Assembly: GCF_947623445.1 (NCBI RefSeq)
Contig: NC_135245.1
Span: forward strand, 6,269,501-6,333,500
Length of the DNA: 64,000 bases
Direction: 5' to 3'
DNA from: Clavelina lepadiformis
Lineage: Eukaryota > Chordata > Ascidiacea > Aplousobranchia > Clavelinidae
Of this stretch, positions 51,523-62,667 are shown piece by piece (the first letter of the stretch is position 1; each line of letters begins with the position of its first letter). The notes beneath the pieces were generated by a model. It was not told the origin of the DNA and made no database searches. It was given only the letters and a program-made list of their open reading frames with translations. A program made the translations under genes and the position numbers.

Positions 51523-51666
51523 GGCTACGATGTGGCGCCCTGATATCATTTCCTTTACCAATCTTGAAGACAATAACCATGCAAGAAGAATTAATCAGAC
51601 TTAATCAACGTGATGGCAATAAAACTTCGAATTGCACAAAAGCAATCTCAGAAAAGACGGACGTAC

Positions 51667-51738
51667 GGCGCCATGGCTTAGTGGCAAAGCGCCTGTCTAG
51701 TAAACAGGAGATCCTGGGTTTGAATCCCAGTGGTGCCT
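51667..51738 (+). tRNA. tRNA-Thr (AGU)
   Basis: C56 to T in box B. Confidence 0.8.
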
Positions 51739-52425
51739 TTGTAACAAAACAGACAGCTAAGCATCGTGCTTTAACATTGGACTACCGGGTTCCGTAAAAT
51801 CTTTCTTTGTTTTATTATACAGTAAATTTACTAAAAGACTGATTACTTGAAAATCCTCGATGGGGCTCTCTGAATTTTTTCCCGTCAATTTAGTATGCTT
51901 TGAACTACCATTCCATAAAATGCAATCGAAAAACAATGATTCAAACTTTTTTTACAGAGGCGCAAAAAAAACACTAGGATTTTTAGTCTAAAATCCCAAT
52001 TTTAGCTACTTTCATGCTAATTTTTGGCATATTTCTGCACACTACCTTTGACATTGAAGCACGCCAACTGCTAGTGTAATTCCCAGGCTAGAAACACCAC
52101 CAACCACGCTGCATTCTGATTGGTCTAAACATGTATTTAAAGCCCTACGTAGGAGTACAACAATTTCATAAAGATCTTAGTTTTAGTTATTTGACGCTTC
52201 CTGAACCACCAAGCTTTCGTTTAACAGCCGAACACCCTAGCCGATTGAGCAGAAAGAATCTTGCAGCAAATATAGTTGATTAATTGCCTTGCCCATTCAA
52301 GGATTGGTAATGCAGAAGTGGTAATCGATGTGCCTTCTTTGCTTGGTTTAACCCGTCAAATAGTCAGTTGTTTAGAAAAATAAACTTTGAGCATCCGAAT
52401 GTTATCCAAAGAGACAACTTAGCGA

Positions 52426-52498
52426 TGTTTCCGCCCAGGATCGAACTGGGGACCTTTCGCGTGTGAGGCGAACGTGATAACCTCTACACTACGGAAAC
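52426..52498 (-). tRNA. tRNA-Val (CAC)
   Basis: Consensus copy. Confidence 0.95.
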
Positions 52499-52593
52499 AG
52501 GACATTGGTCGAGCATGGAAATAGCAATTAAATTTTTTAAAAAGCAGTTGCATTAAGTGTGAAAATAAAAATGCGTAAATAGACGTTGAGACT

Positions 52594-52665
52594 GTTCTCA
52601 CCCAGGGTCGGACTGGATACTTTTCGCGTGTAAAATGAACGGGATAACAATTACAGTACCAGAAC
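52594..52665 (-). pseudogene. tRNA-Val (UAC)-like relic
   Basis: GTTCTC version. Confidence 0.6.
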
Positions 52666-52902
52666 CGATAGCGGAAAGCAAGGTTTTTGATTTTATTTAG
52701 CAAAATTCTATTTGTTTGTTAGACGATAATGGATATTTGGAATGTTTCAGTTGAGCCAAAGTTGTAGATTGGCCGCTTTTTCGGCCTGGCATCAAACCTG
52801 GAAAGTGCTTAGTGTAAATGACATTTGTCTGTATACGGAAGCACTTTTTTTATATCAAATCCGGGTATTCTTTTTAGTGTTCAACTTCGTAAGGACGACT
52901 CA

Positions 52903-52975
52903 TGTTTCCGCCCAGGATCGAACTGGGGACCTTTCGCGTGTTAGGCGAACGTGATAACCACTACACTACGGAAAC
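52903..52975 (-). tRNA. tRNA-Val (AAC)
   Basis: Consensus copy. Confidence 0.95.
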
Positions 52976-53241
52976 ACGACAGTCGTAGGTTGACGCAGTT
53001 TAATTATCTTTTCAAATTTTGCTTATGTCCGGAAAAGAGAGCAGAAACCGGTTCATTGTAAATGTTTCGCTCATATCTTCTGTATCTATCGGATAATAGC
53101 CACAAGCTCGGTGGTTTGAATACAAATTGGGTGAAGGAAACATTACGACTATTTTATTCAGTAAATGATATTTGATGTTTTGTGTGTCTTGCTGAAGATC
53201 GCACTGAAACGGTCAACTTAACATAGCGATGCTAGCAGAAA

Positions 53242-53313
53242 TGCCTCCAGTGAGAATTGAACTCACGACCCCTGGTTTACAAGACCAGTTCTCTACCCCT
53301 GAACTATGGAGGC
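53242..53313 (-). tRNA. tRNA-Thr (UGU)
   Basis: D-stem version of 45764. Confidence 0.75.
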
Positions 53314-53457
53314 GGCTACGATGTGGCGCCCTGATATCATTTCCTTTACCAATCTTGAAGACAATAACCATGCAAGAAGAATTAATCAGACTTAATCAAC
53401 GTGATGGCAATAAAACTTCGAATTGCACAAAAGCAATCTCAGAAAAGACGGACGTAC

Positions 53458-53529
53458 GGCGCCATGGCTTAGTGGCAAAGCGCCTGTCTAGTAAACAGGA
53501 GATCCTGGGTTTGAATCCCAGTGGTGCCT
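53458..53529 (+). tRNA. tRNA-Thr (AGU)
   Basis: C56 to T in box B. Confidence 0.8.
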
Positions 53530-54215
53530 TTGTAACAAAACAGACAGCTAAGCATCGTGCTTTAACATTGGACTACCGGGTTCCGTGAAATCTTTCTTTA
53601 TTTTATTATACAGTAAATTTACTAAAAGACTGATTACTTGAAAATCCTCGATGGGGCTCTCTAAATTTTTTCCCGTCAATTTAGTATGCTTTGAACTACC
53701 ATTTCATAAAATGCAATCGAAAAACAATGATTCAAACTTTTTTACAGAGGCGCAAAAAAAACACTAGGATTTTTAGTCTAAAATCCCAATTTTAGCTACT
53801 TTCATGCTAATTTTTAGCATATTTCTGCACACGACCTGGGACATTGAAGCACGCCAACTGCTAGTGTAATTCCCAGGCTAGAAACACCACCAACCACGCT
53901 GCATTCTGATTGGTCTAAGCATGTATTTAAAGCCCTACGTAGGAGTACAACAATTTCATAAAGATCTTAGTTTTAGTTATTTGACGCTTCCTGAACCACC
54001 AAGCTTTCGTTTAACAGCCGAACACCCTAGCCGATTGAGCAGAAAGAATCTTGCAGCAAATATAGTTGATTAATTGCCTTGCCCATTCAAGGATTGGTAA
54101 TGCAGAAGTGGTAATTGATGTGCCTTCTTTGCTTGGTTTAACCCGTCAAATAGTCAGTTGTTTAGAAAAATAAACTTTGAGCATCCGAATGTTATCCAAA
54201 GAGACAACTTAGCGA

Positions 54216-54288
54216 TGTTTCCACCCAGGATCGAACTGGAGACCTTTCGCGTGTGAGGCGAACGTGATAACCTCTACACTACGGAAAC
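54216..54288 (-). tRNA. tRNA-Val (CAC)
   Basis: Same variant as 48529 (acceptor G-U, CTGGAGACC). Confidence 0.85.
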
Positions 54289-54383
54289 AAGACATTGGTC
54301 GAGCATGGAAATAGCAATTAAATTTTTTAAAAAGCAGTTGCATTAAGTGTGAAAATAAAAATGCGTAAATAGACGTTGAAACT

Positions 54384-54455
54384 CTTCTCACCCAGGGTCG
54401 GACTGGATACTTTTCGCGTGTAAAATGAACGGGATAACAATTACAGTACCAGAAC
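54384..54455 (-). pseudogene. tRNA-Val (UAC)-like relic
   Basis: CTTCTC version, as at 48697. Confidence 0.6.
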
Positions 54456-54694
54456 CGATAGCGGAAAGCAAGGTTTTTTGATTTTATTTAGCAAAATTCT
54501 ATTTGTTTGTTAGACGATAATGGATATTTGGAATGTTTCAGTTGAGCCAAAATTGTAGATTGGCCGCTTTTTCGGCCTGGCATCAAACCTGGAAAGTGCT
54601 TCGTGTAAAATGACATTTGTCTGTATACGGAAGCACTTTTTTTATATCAAATCCGGGCATTCTTTTTAGTGTTCAACTTCGTAAGGACGACTCA

Positions 54695-54767
54695 TGTTTC
54701 CGCCCAGGATCGAACTGGGGACCTTTCGCGTATTAGGCGAACGTGATAACCACTACACTACGGAAAC
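54695..54767 (-). tRNA. tRNA-Val body with AAU (Ile) anticodon
   Basis: Second copy of the AAU variant (anticodon 54732-54734), produced by the 5,687-bp block duplication. Confidence 0.8.
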
Positions 54768-55033
54768 ACGACAGTCGTAGGTTGACGCAGTTTAATTATC
54801 TTTTCAAATTTTGCTTATGTCCGGAAAAGAGAGCAGAAACCGGTTCATTGTAAATGTTTCGCTCATATCTTCTGTATCTATCGGATAATAGCCACAAGCT
54901 CGGTGGTTTGAATACAAATTGGAGGAAGGAAACATTACGACTATTTTATTCAGTAAATGATATTTGATGTTTTGTGTGTCTTGCTGAAGATCGCACTGAA
55001 ACGGTCAACTTAACATAGCGATGCTAGCAGAAA

Positions 55034-55105
55034 TGCCTCCAGTGAGAATTGAACTCACGACCCCTGGTTTACAAGACCAGTTCTCTACCCCTGAACTATG
55101 GAGGC
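55034..55105 (-). tRNA. tRNA-Thr (UGU)
   Basis: D-stem version of 45764; lacks the extra change of its block counterpart at 49347. Confidence 0.75.
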
Positions 55106-55249
55106 GGCTACGATGTGGCGCCCTGATATCATTTCCTTTACCAATCTTGAAGACAATAACCATGCAAGAAGAATTAATCAGACTTAATCAACGTGATGGC
55201 AATAAAACTTCGAATTGCACAAAAGCAATCTCAGAAAAGACGGACGTAC

Positions 55250-55321
55250 GGCGCCATGGCTTAGTGGCAAAGCGCCTGTCTAGTAAACAAGAGATTCTGG
55301 GTTCGAATCCCAGTGGTGCCT
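55250..55321 (+). tRNA. tRNA-Thr (AGU)
   Basis: C/A mismatch in anticodon stem and ATTCTGGG, as at 49563. Confidence 0.75.
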
Positions 55322-55612
55322 TTGTAACAAAACAGACAGCTAAGCATCGTGCTTTAACATTGGACTACCGGGTTCCGTGAAATCTTTCTTTGTTTTATTA
55401 TACAGTAAATTTACTAAAAGACTGATTACTTGAAAATCCTCGATGGGGCTCTCTGAATTTTTTCCCGTCAATTTAGTATGCTTTGAACTACCATTCCATA
55501 AAATGCAATCGAAAAACAATGATTCAAACTTTTTTTACAGAGGCGCAAAATAAACACTAGAATTATTAGTCTAAAATCCCAATTTTAGCTACTTTCATGC
55601 TAATTTTTAACA

Positions 55613-55635
55613 TCGAATCCTAGTGGTGCATGCCT
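55613..55635 (+). pseudogene. tRNA-Thr (AGU) 3' stub with ATGC insert
   Basis: Third copy of this stub version, again at TTTTTAACA. Confidence 0.85.
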
Positions 55636-56322
55636 TTGTAACAAAACAGACAGCTAAGCATCGTGCTTTAACATTGGACTACCGGGTTCCGTGAAATCTT
55701 TCTTTGTTTTATTATACAGTAAATTTACTAAAAGACTGATTACTTGAAAATCCTCGATGGGGCTCTCTGAATTTTTTCCCGTCAATTTAGTATGCTTTGA
55801 ACTACCATTACATAAAATGCAATCGAAAAACAATGATTCAAACTTTTTTTACAGAGGCGCAAAAAAAACACTAGGATTTTTAGTCTAAAATCCCAATTTT
55901 AGCTACTTTCATGCTAATTTTTAACATATTTCTGCACACGACCTGGGACATTGAAGCACGCCAACTGCTAGTGTAATTCCCAGGCTAGAAACACCACCAA
56001 CCACGCTGCATTCTGATTGGTCTGAACATGTATTTAAAGCCCTACGTAGGAGTACAACAAATTCATAAAGATCTTAGTTTTAGTTATTTGACGCTTCCTG
56101 AACCACCAAGCTTTCGTTTAACAGCCGAACACCCTAGCCGATTGAGCAGAAAGAATCTTGCAGCAAATATAGTTGATTAATTGCCTTGCCCATTCAAGGA
56201 TTGGTAATGCAGAAGTGGTAATTGATGTGCCTTCTTTGCTTGGTTTAACCCGTCAAATAGTCAGTTGTTTAGAAAAATAAACTTTGAGCATCCGAATGTT
56301 ATCCAAAGAGACAACTTAGCGA

Positions 56323-56395
56323 TGTTTCCGCCCAGGATCGAACTGGGGACCTTTCACGTGTGAGGCGAACGTGATAACCTCTACACTACGGAAAC
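56323..56395 (-). tRNA. tRNA-Val (CAC)
   Basis: Anticodon stem TTCGC/GTGAA has one G-U; otherwise consensus. Confidence 0.9.
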
Positions 56396-56490
56396 AGGAC
56401 ATTGGTCGAGCATGGAAATAGCAATTAAATTTTTTAAAAAGCAGTTGCATTAAGTGTGAAAATAAAAATGCGTAAATAGACGTTGAGACT

Positions 56491-56561
56491 GTTCTCACCC
56501 AGGGTCGGACTGGATATTTTCGCGTGTAAAATGAACGGGATAACAATTACAGTACCAGAAC
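56491..56561 (-). pseudogene. tRNA-Val (UAC)-like relic
   Basis: 71-nt version. Confidence 0.6.
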
Positions 56562-56799
56562 CGATAGCGGAAAGCAAGGTTTTTTATTTTATTTAGCAAA
56601 ATTCTATTTGTTTGTTAGACGATAATGGATATTTGGAATGTTTCAGTTGAGCCAAAGTTGTAGATTGGCCGCTTTTTCGGCCTGGCATCAAACCTGGAAA
56701 GTGCTTCGTGTAAAATGACATTTGTCTGTATACGGAAGCACTTTTTTTATATCAAATCCGGGTATTCTTTTTAGTGTTCAACTTCGTAAGGACGACTCA

Positions 56800-56872
56800 T
56801 GTTTCCGCCCAGGATCGAACTGGGGACCTTTCGCGTGTTAGGCGAACGTGATAACCACTACACTACGGAAAC
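56800..56872 (-). tRNA. tRNA-Val (AAC)
   Basis: Consensus copy. Confidence 0.95.
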
Positions 56873-57138
56873 ACGACAGTCGTAGGTTGACGCAGTTTAA
56901 TTATCTTTTCAAATTTTGCTTATGTCCGGAAAAGAGAGCAGAAACCGGTTCATTGTAAATGTTTCGCTCATATCTTCTGTATCTATCGGATAATAGCCAC
57001 AAGCTCGGTGGTTTGAATACAAATTGGGTGAAGGAAACATTACGACTATTTTATTCAGTAAATGATATTTGATGTTTTGTGTGTCTTGCTGAAGATCGCA
57101 CTGAAACGGTCAACTTAACATAGCGATGCTAGCAGAAA

Positions 57139-57210
57139 TGCCTCCAGTGAGAATTGAACTCACGACCCCTGGTTTACAAGAACAGTTCTCTACCCTTGAA
57201 CTATGGAGGC
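57139..57210 (-). tRNA. tRNA-Thr (UGU), eroded
   Basis: Anticodon stem has a U/C clash (CTGTT/ACCAG) in addition to D-arm changes (GTTCAAGGGTAGAGA). Confidence 0.6.
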
Positions 57211-57354
57211 GGCTACGATGTGGCGCCCTGATATCATTTCCTTTACCAATCTTGAAGACAATAACCATGCAAGAAGAATTAATCAGACTTAATCAACGTG
57301 ATGGCAATAAAACTTCGAATTCCACAAAAGCAATCTCAGAAAAGACGGACGTAC

Positions 57355-57426
57355 GGCGCCATGGCTTAGTGGCAAAGCGCCTGTCTAGTAAACAGGAGAT
57401 CCTGGGTTTGAATCCCAGTGGTGCCT
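57355..57426 (+). tRNA. tRNA-Thr (AGU)
   Basis: C56 to T in box B. Confidence 0.8.
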
Positions 57427-58112
57427 TTGTAACAAAACAGACAGCTAAGCATCGTGCTTTAACATTGGACTACCGGGTTCCGTGAAATCTTTCTTTATTT
57501 TATTATACAGTAAATTTACTAAAAGACTGATTACTTGAAAATCCTCGATGGGGCTCTCTGAATTTTTTCCCGTCAATTTAGTATGCTTTGAACTACCATT
57601 CCATAAAATGCAATCGAAAAACAATGATTCAAACTTTTTTACAGAGGCGCAAAAAAAACACTAGGATTTTTAGTCTAAAATCCCAATTTTAGCTACTTTC
57701 ATGCTAATTTTTAGCATATTTCTGCACACGACCTGGGACATTGAAGCACGCCAACTGCTAGTGTAATTTCCAGGCTAGAAACACCACCAACCACGCTGCA
57801 TTCTGATTGGTCTAAACATGTATTTAAAGCCCTACGTAGGAGTACAACAATTTCATAAAGATCTTAGTTTTAGTTATTTGACGCTTCCTGAACCACGAAG
57901 CTTTCGTTTAACAGCCGAACACCCTAGCCGATTGAGCAGAAAGAATCTTGCAGCAAATATAGTTGATTAATTGCCTTGCCCATTCAAGGATTGGTAATGC
58001 AGAAGTGGTAATTGATGTGCCTTCTTTGCTTGGTTTAACCCGTCAAATAGTCAGTTGTTTAGAAAAATAAACTTTGAGCATCCGAATGTTATCCAAAGAG
58101 ACAACTTAGCGA

Positions 58113-58185
58113 TGTTTCCACCCAGGATCGAACTGGAGACCTTTCGCGTGTGAGGCGAACGTGATAACCTCTACACTACGGAAAC
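58113..58185 (-). tRNA. tRNA-Val (CAC)
   Basis: Variant of 48529. Confidence 0.85.
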
Positions 58186-58280
58186 AGGACATTGGTCGAG
58201 CATGGAAATAGCAATTAAATTTTTTAAAAAGCAGTTGCATTAAGTGTGAAAATAAAAATGCGTAAATAGACGTTGAAACT

Positions 58281-58352
58281 CTTCTCACCCAGGGTCGGAC
58301 TGGATACTTTTCGCGTGTAAAATGAACGGGATAACAATTACAGTACCAGAAC
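58281..58352 (-). pseudogene. tRNA-Val (UAC)-like relic
   Basis: CTTCTC version. Confidence 0.6.
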
Positions 58353-58591
58353 CGATAGCGGAAAGCAAGGTTTTTTGATTTTATTTAGCAAAATTCTATT
58401 TGTTTGTTAGACGATAATGGATATTTGGAATGTTTCAGTTGAGCCAAAATTGTAGATTGGCCGCTTTTTCGGCCTGGCATCAAACCTGGAAAGTGCTTCG
58501 TGTAAAATGACATTTGTCTGTATACGGAAGCACTTTTTTTATATCAAATCCGGGCATTCTTTTTAGTGTTCAACTTCGTAAGGACGACTCA

Positions 58592-58664
58592 TGTTTCCGC
58601 CCAGGATCGAACTGGGGACCTTTCGCGTGTTAGGCGAACGTGATAACCACTACACTACGGAAAC
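58592..58664 (-). tRNA. tRNA-Val (AAC)
   Basis: Consensus copy. Confidence 0.95.
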
Positions 58665-58930
58665 ACGACAGTCGTAGGTTGACGCAGTTTAATTATCTTT
58701 TTAAATTTTGCTTATGTCCGGAAAAGAGAGCAGAAACCGGTTCATTGTAAATGTTTCGCTCATATCTTCTGTATCTATCGGATAATAGCCACAAGCTCGG
58801 TGGTTTGAATACAAATTGGGTGAAGGAAACATTACGACTATTTTATTCAGTAAATGATATTTGATGTTTTGTGTGTCTTGCTGAAGATCGCACTGAAACG
58901 GTAAACTTAACATAGCGATGGTAGCAGAAA

Positions 58931-59002
58931 TGCCTCCAGTGAGAATTGAACTCACGACCCCTGGTTTACAAGACCAGTTCTCTACCCCTGAACTATGGAG
59001 GC
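58931..59002 (-). tRNA. tRNA-Thr (UGU)
   Basis: D-stem version of 45764. Confidence 0.75.
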
Positions 59003-59146
59003 GGCTACGATGTGGCGCCCTGATATCATTTCCTTTACCAATCTTGAAGACAATAACCATGCAAGAAGAATTAATCAGACTTAATCAACGTGATGGCAAT
59101 AAAACTTCGAATTCCACAAAAGCAATCTCAGAAAAGACGGACGTAC

Positions 59147-59218
59147 GGCGCCATGGCTTAGTGGCAAAGCGCCTGTCTAGTAAACAAGAGATCCTGGGTT
59201 CGAATCCCAGTGGTGCCT
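59147..59218 (+). tRNA. tRNA-Thr (AGU)
   Basis: C/A mismatch in anticodon stem, box B consensus. Confidence 0.8.
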
Positions 59219-59509
59219 TTGTAACAAAACAGACAGCTAAGCATCGTGCTTTAACATTGGACTACCGGGTTCCGTGAAATCTTTCTTTGTTTTATTATAC
59301 AGTAAATTTACTAAAAGACTGATTACTTGAAAATCCTCGATGGGGCTCTCTGAATTTTTTCCCGTCAATTTAGTATGCTTTGAACTACCATTCCATAAAA
59401 TGCAATCGAAAAACAATGATTCAAACTTTTTTTACAGAGGCGCAAAATAAACACTAGAATTATTAGTCTAAAATCCCAATTTTAGCTACTTTCATGCTAA
59501 TTTTTAACA

Positions 59510-59532
59510 TCGAATCCTAGTGGTGCATGCCT
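59510..59532 (+). pseudogene. tRNA-Thr (AGU) 3' stub with ATGC insert
   Basis: Fourth and last copy of this stub version. Confidence 0.85.
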
Positions 59533-60221
59533 TTGTAACAAAACAGACAGCTAAGCATCGTGCTTTAACATTGGACTACCGGGTTCCGTGAAATCTTTCT
59601 TTGTTTTATTATACAGTAAATTTACTAAAAGACTGATTACTTGAAAATCCTCGATGGGGCTCTCTGAATTTTTTCCCGTCAATTTAGTATGCTTTGAACT
59701 ACCATTCCATAAAATGCAATCGAAAAACAATGATTCAAACTTTTTTTACAGAGGCGCAAAAAAAAACACTAGGATTTTTAGTCTAAAATCCCAATTTTAG
59801 CTACTTTCATGCTAATTTTTGGCATATTTCTGCACACGACCTGGGACATTGAAGCACGCCAACTGCTAGTGTAATTCCCAGGCTAGAAACACCACCAACC
59901 ACGCTGCATTCTGATTGGTCTAAACATGTATTTAAAGCCCTACGTAGGAGTACAACAATTTCATAAAGATCTTAGTTTTAGTTATTTGACGCTTCCTGAA
60001 CCACCAAGCTTTCGTTTAACAGCCGAACACCCTAGCCGATTGAGCAGAAAGAATCTTGCAGCAAATATAGTTGATTAATTACCTTGCCCATTCAAGGATT
60101 GGTAATGCAGCAGTGGTAATTGATGTGCCTTCTTTGCTTGGTTTAACCCGTCAAATAGTCAGTTGTTTTAGAAAAGTAAACTTTGAGCATCCGAATGTTA
60201 TCCAAAGAGACAACTTAGCGA

Positions 60222-60294
60222 TGTTTCCGCCCAGGATCAAACTGGGGACCTTTCGCGTGTGAGGCGAACGTGATAACCTCTACACTACGGAAAC
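60222..60294 (-). tRNA. tRNA-Val (CAC)
   Basis: Box B has TTTGATC (C56 to T). Confidence 0.8.
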
Positions 60295-60389
60295 AGGACA
60301 TTGGTCGAGCATGGAAATAGCAATTAAATTTTTTAAAAAGCAGTTGCATTAAGTGTGAAAATAAAAATGCGTAAATAGACGTTGAAACT

Positions 60390-60461
60390 CTTCTCACCCA
60401 GGGTCGGACTGGATACTTTTCGCGTGTAAAATGAACGGGATAACAATTACAGTACCAGAAC
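60390..60461 (-). pseudogene. tRNA-Val (UAC)-like relic
   Basis: CTTCTC version. Confidence 0.6.
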
Positions 60462-60700
60462 CGATAGCGGAAAGCAAGGTTTTTTGATTTTATTTAGCAA
60501 AATTCTATTTGTTTGTTAGACGATAATGGATATTTGCAATGTTTCAGTTGAGCCAAAGTTGTAGATTGGCCGCTTTTTCGGCCTGGCATCAAACCTGGAA
60601 AGTGCTTCGTGTAAAATGACATTTGTCTGTATACGGAAGCACTTTTTTTATATCAAATCCGGGCATTCTTTTTAGTGTTCAACTTCGTAAGGACGACTCA

Positions 60701-60773
60701 TGTTTCCGCCCAGGATCGAACTGGGGACCTTTCGCGTGTTAGGCGAACGTGATAACCACTACACTACGGAAAC
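60701..60773 (-). tRNA. tRNA-Val (AAC)
   Basis: Consensus copy. Confidence 0.95.
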
Positions 60774-61039
60774 ACGACAGTCGTAGGTTGACGCAGTTTA
60801 ATTATCTTTTCAAATTTTGCTTATGTCCGGAAAAGAGAGCAGAAACCGGTTCATTGTAAATGTTTCGCTCATATCTTCTGTATCTATCGGATAATAGCCA
60901 CAAGCTCGGTGGTTTGAATACAAATTGGGTGAAGGAAACATTACGACTATTTTATTCAGTAAATGATATTTGATGTTTTGTGTGTCTTGCTGAAGATCGC
61001 ACTGAAACGGTAAACTTAACATAGCGATGCTAGCAGAAA

Positions 61040-61111
61040 TGCCTCCAGTGAGAATTGAACTCACGACCCCTGGTTTACAAGAACAGTTCTCTACCCTTGA
61101 ACTATGGAGGC
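61040..61111 (-). tRNA. tRNA-Thr (UGU), eroded
   Basis: Same anticodon-stem and D-arm damage as 57139. Confidence 0.6.
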
Positions 61112-61254
61112 GGCTACGATGTGGCGCCCTGATATCATTTCCTTTACCAATCTTGAAGACAATAACCATGCAAGAAGAATTAATCAGACTTAATAACGTG
61201 TTGGCAATAAAACTTCGAATTCCACAAAAGCAATCTCAGAAAAGACGGACGTAC

Positions 61255-61326
61255 GGCGCCATGGCTTAGTGGCAAAGCGCCTGTCTAGTAAACAGGAGAT
61301 CCTGGGTTCGAATCTCAGTGGTGCCT
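61255..61326 (+). tRNA. tRNA-Thr (AGU)
   Basis: Anticodon arm intact, one T-stem mismatch (AATCTCAG). Confidence 0.85.
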
Positions 61327-62013
61327 TTGTAACAAAACAGACAGCTAAGCATCGTGCTTTAACATTGGACTACCGGGTTCCGTGAAATCTTTCTTTATTT
61401 TATTATACAGTAAATTTACTAAAATACTGATTACTTGAAAATCCTCGATGGGGCTCTTTGAATTTTTTCCCGTCAATTTAGTATGCTTTGAACTACCATT
61501 CCATAAAATGCAATCGAAAAACAATGATTCAAACTTTTTTTACAGAGGTGCAAAAAAAACGCTAGGATTTTTAGTCTAAAATCCCAATTTTAGCTACTTT
61601 CATGCTAATTTTTAGCATATTTCTGCACACGACCTGGGACATTGAAGCACGCCAACTGCTAGTGTAATTCCCAGGCTAGAAACACCACCAACCACGCTGC
61701 ATTCTGATTGGTCTAAACATGTATTTAAAGCCCTACGTAGGAGTACAACAAATTCATAAAGATCTTAGTTTTAGTTATTTGACGCTTCCTGAACCACAAA
61801 GCTTTCGTTTAACAGCCGAACACCCTAGCCGATTGAGCAGAAAGAATCTTGCAGCAAATATAGTTGATTAATTGCCTTGCCCATTCAAGGATTGGTAATG
61901 CAGAAGTGGTAATTGATGTGCCTTCTTTGCTTGGTTTAACCCGTCAAATAGTCAGTTGCTTAGAAAAGTAAACTTTGAGCATCCGAATGTTATCCAAAGA
62001 GACAACTTAGCGA

Positions 62014-62086
62014 TGTTTCCGCCCAGGATCGAACTGGGGACCTTTCGCGTGTGAGGCGAACGTGATAACCTCTACACTACGGAAAC
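62014..62086 (-). tRNA. tRNA-Val (CAC)
   Basis: Consensus copy. Confidence 0.95.
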
Positions 62087-62181
62087 AGGACATTGGTCGA
62101 GCATGGAAATAGCAATTAAATTTTTTAAAAAGCAGTTGCATTAAGTGTGAAAATAAAAATGCGTAAATAGACGTTGAAACT

Positions 62182-62253
62182 CTTCTCACCCAGGGTCGGA
62201 CTGGATACTTTTCGCGTGTAAAATGAACGGGATAACAATTACAGTACCAGAAC
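62182..62253 (-). pseudogene. tRNA-Val (UAC)-like relic
   Basis: CTTCTC version. Confidence 0.6.
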
Positions 62254-62492
62254 CGATAGCGGAAAGCAAGGTTTTTTGATTTTATTTAGCAAAATTCTAT
62301 TTGTTTGTTAGACGATAATGGATATTTGCAATGTTTCAGTTGAGCCAAAGTTGTAGATTGGCCGCTTTTTCGGCCTGGCATCAAACCTGGAAAGTGCTTC
62401 GTGTAAAATGACATTTGTCTGTATACGGAAGCACTTTTTTTATATCAAATCCGGGCATTCTTTTTAGTGTTCAACTTCGTAAGGACGACTCA

Positions 62493-62565
62493 TGTTTCCG
62501 CCCAGGATCGAACTGGGTACCTTTCGCGTGTTAGGCGAACGTGATAACCACTACACTACGGAAAC
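62493..62565 (-). tRNA. tRNA-Val (AAC)
   Basis: One change next to the T-stem (CTGGGTACC). The gene nearest to the LINE insertion, which lies 102 bp upstream of its 5' end. Confidence 0.9.
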
Positions 62566-62667
62566 ACGACAGTCGTAGGTTGACGCAGTTTAATTATCTT
62601 TTCAAATTTTGCTTATGTCCGGAAAAGAGAGCAGAAACCGGTTCATTGTAAATGTTTCGCTCATATC

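Larger units (their letters stand above)
43660..55033. repeat. 5,687-bp three-unit block in tandem, two copies
   Basis: 43660-49346 and 49347-55033 each contain one long and two short units with the same marker changes at the same offset, for example the Val gene with AAU anticodon at 49008 and 54695, and the ATGC insert in the Thr-AGU stub at 44239 and 49926. Only scattered differences were seen, so the duplication is recent. Confidence 0.85.
37608..62667. repeat. Array 2, main forward segment
   Basis: About 13 units in one orientation. Distances between Thr-UGU genes are ~2103, 2103, 1794, 2104, 1791, 1792, 2104, 1791, 1792, 2105, 1792 and 2109 bp. Long units carry the Thr-AGU stub and short ones lack it. 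It ends at TCATATC where a LINE is inserted. Confidence 0.95.

Noticed and set aside
25046-61269. Recurring 119-residue, 60-residue and 63-residue open frames across array 2
   Set aside because: They run through tRNA genes and spacers, repeat with the unit, differ by frame between copies and have no domain or codon signal. They are shadows of the tRNA repeats.
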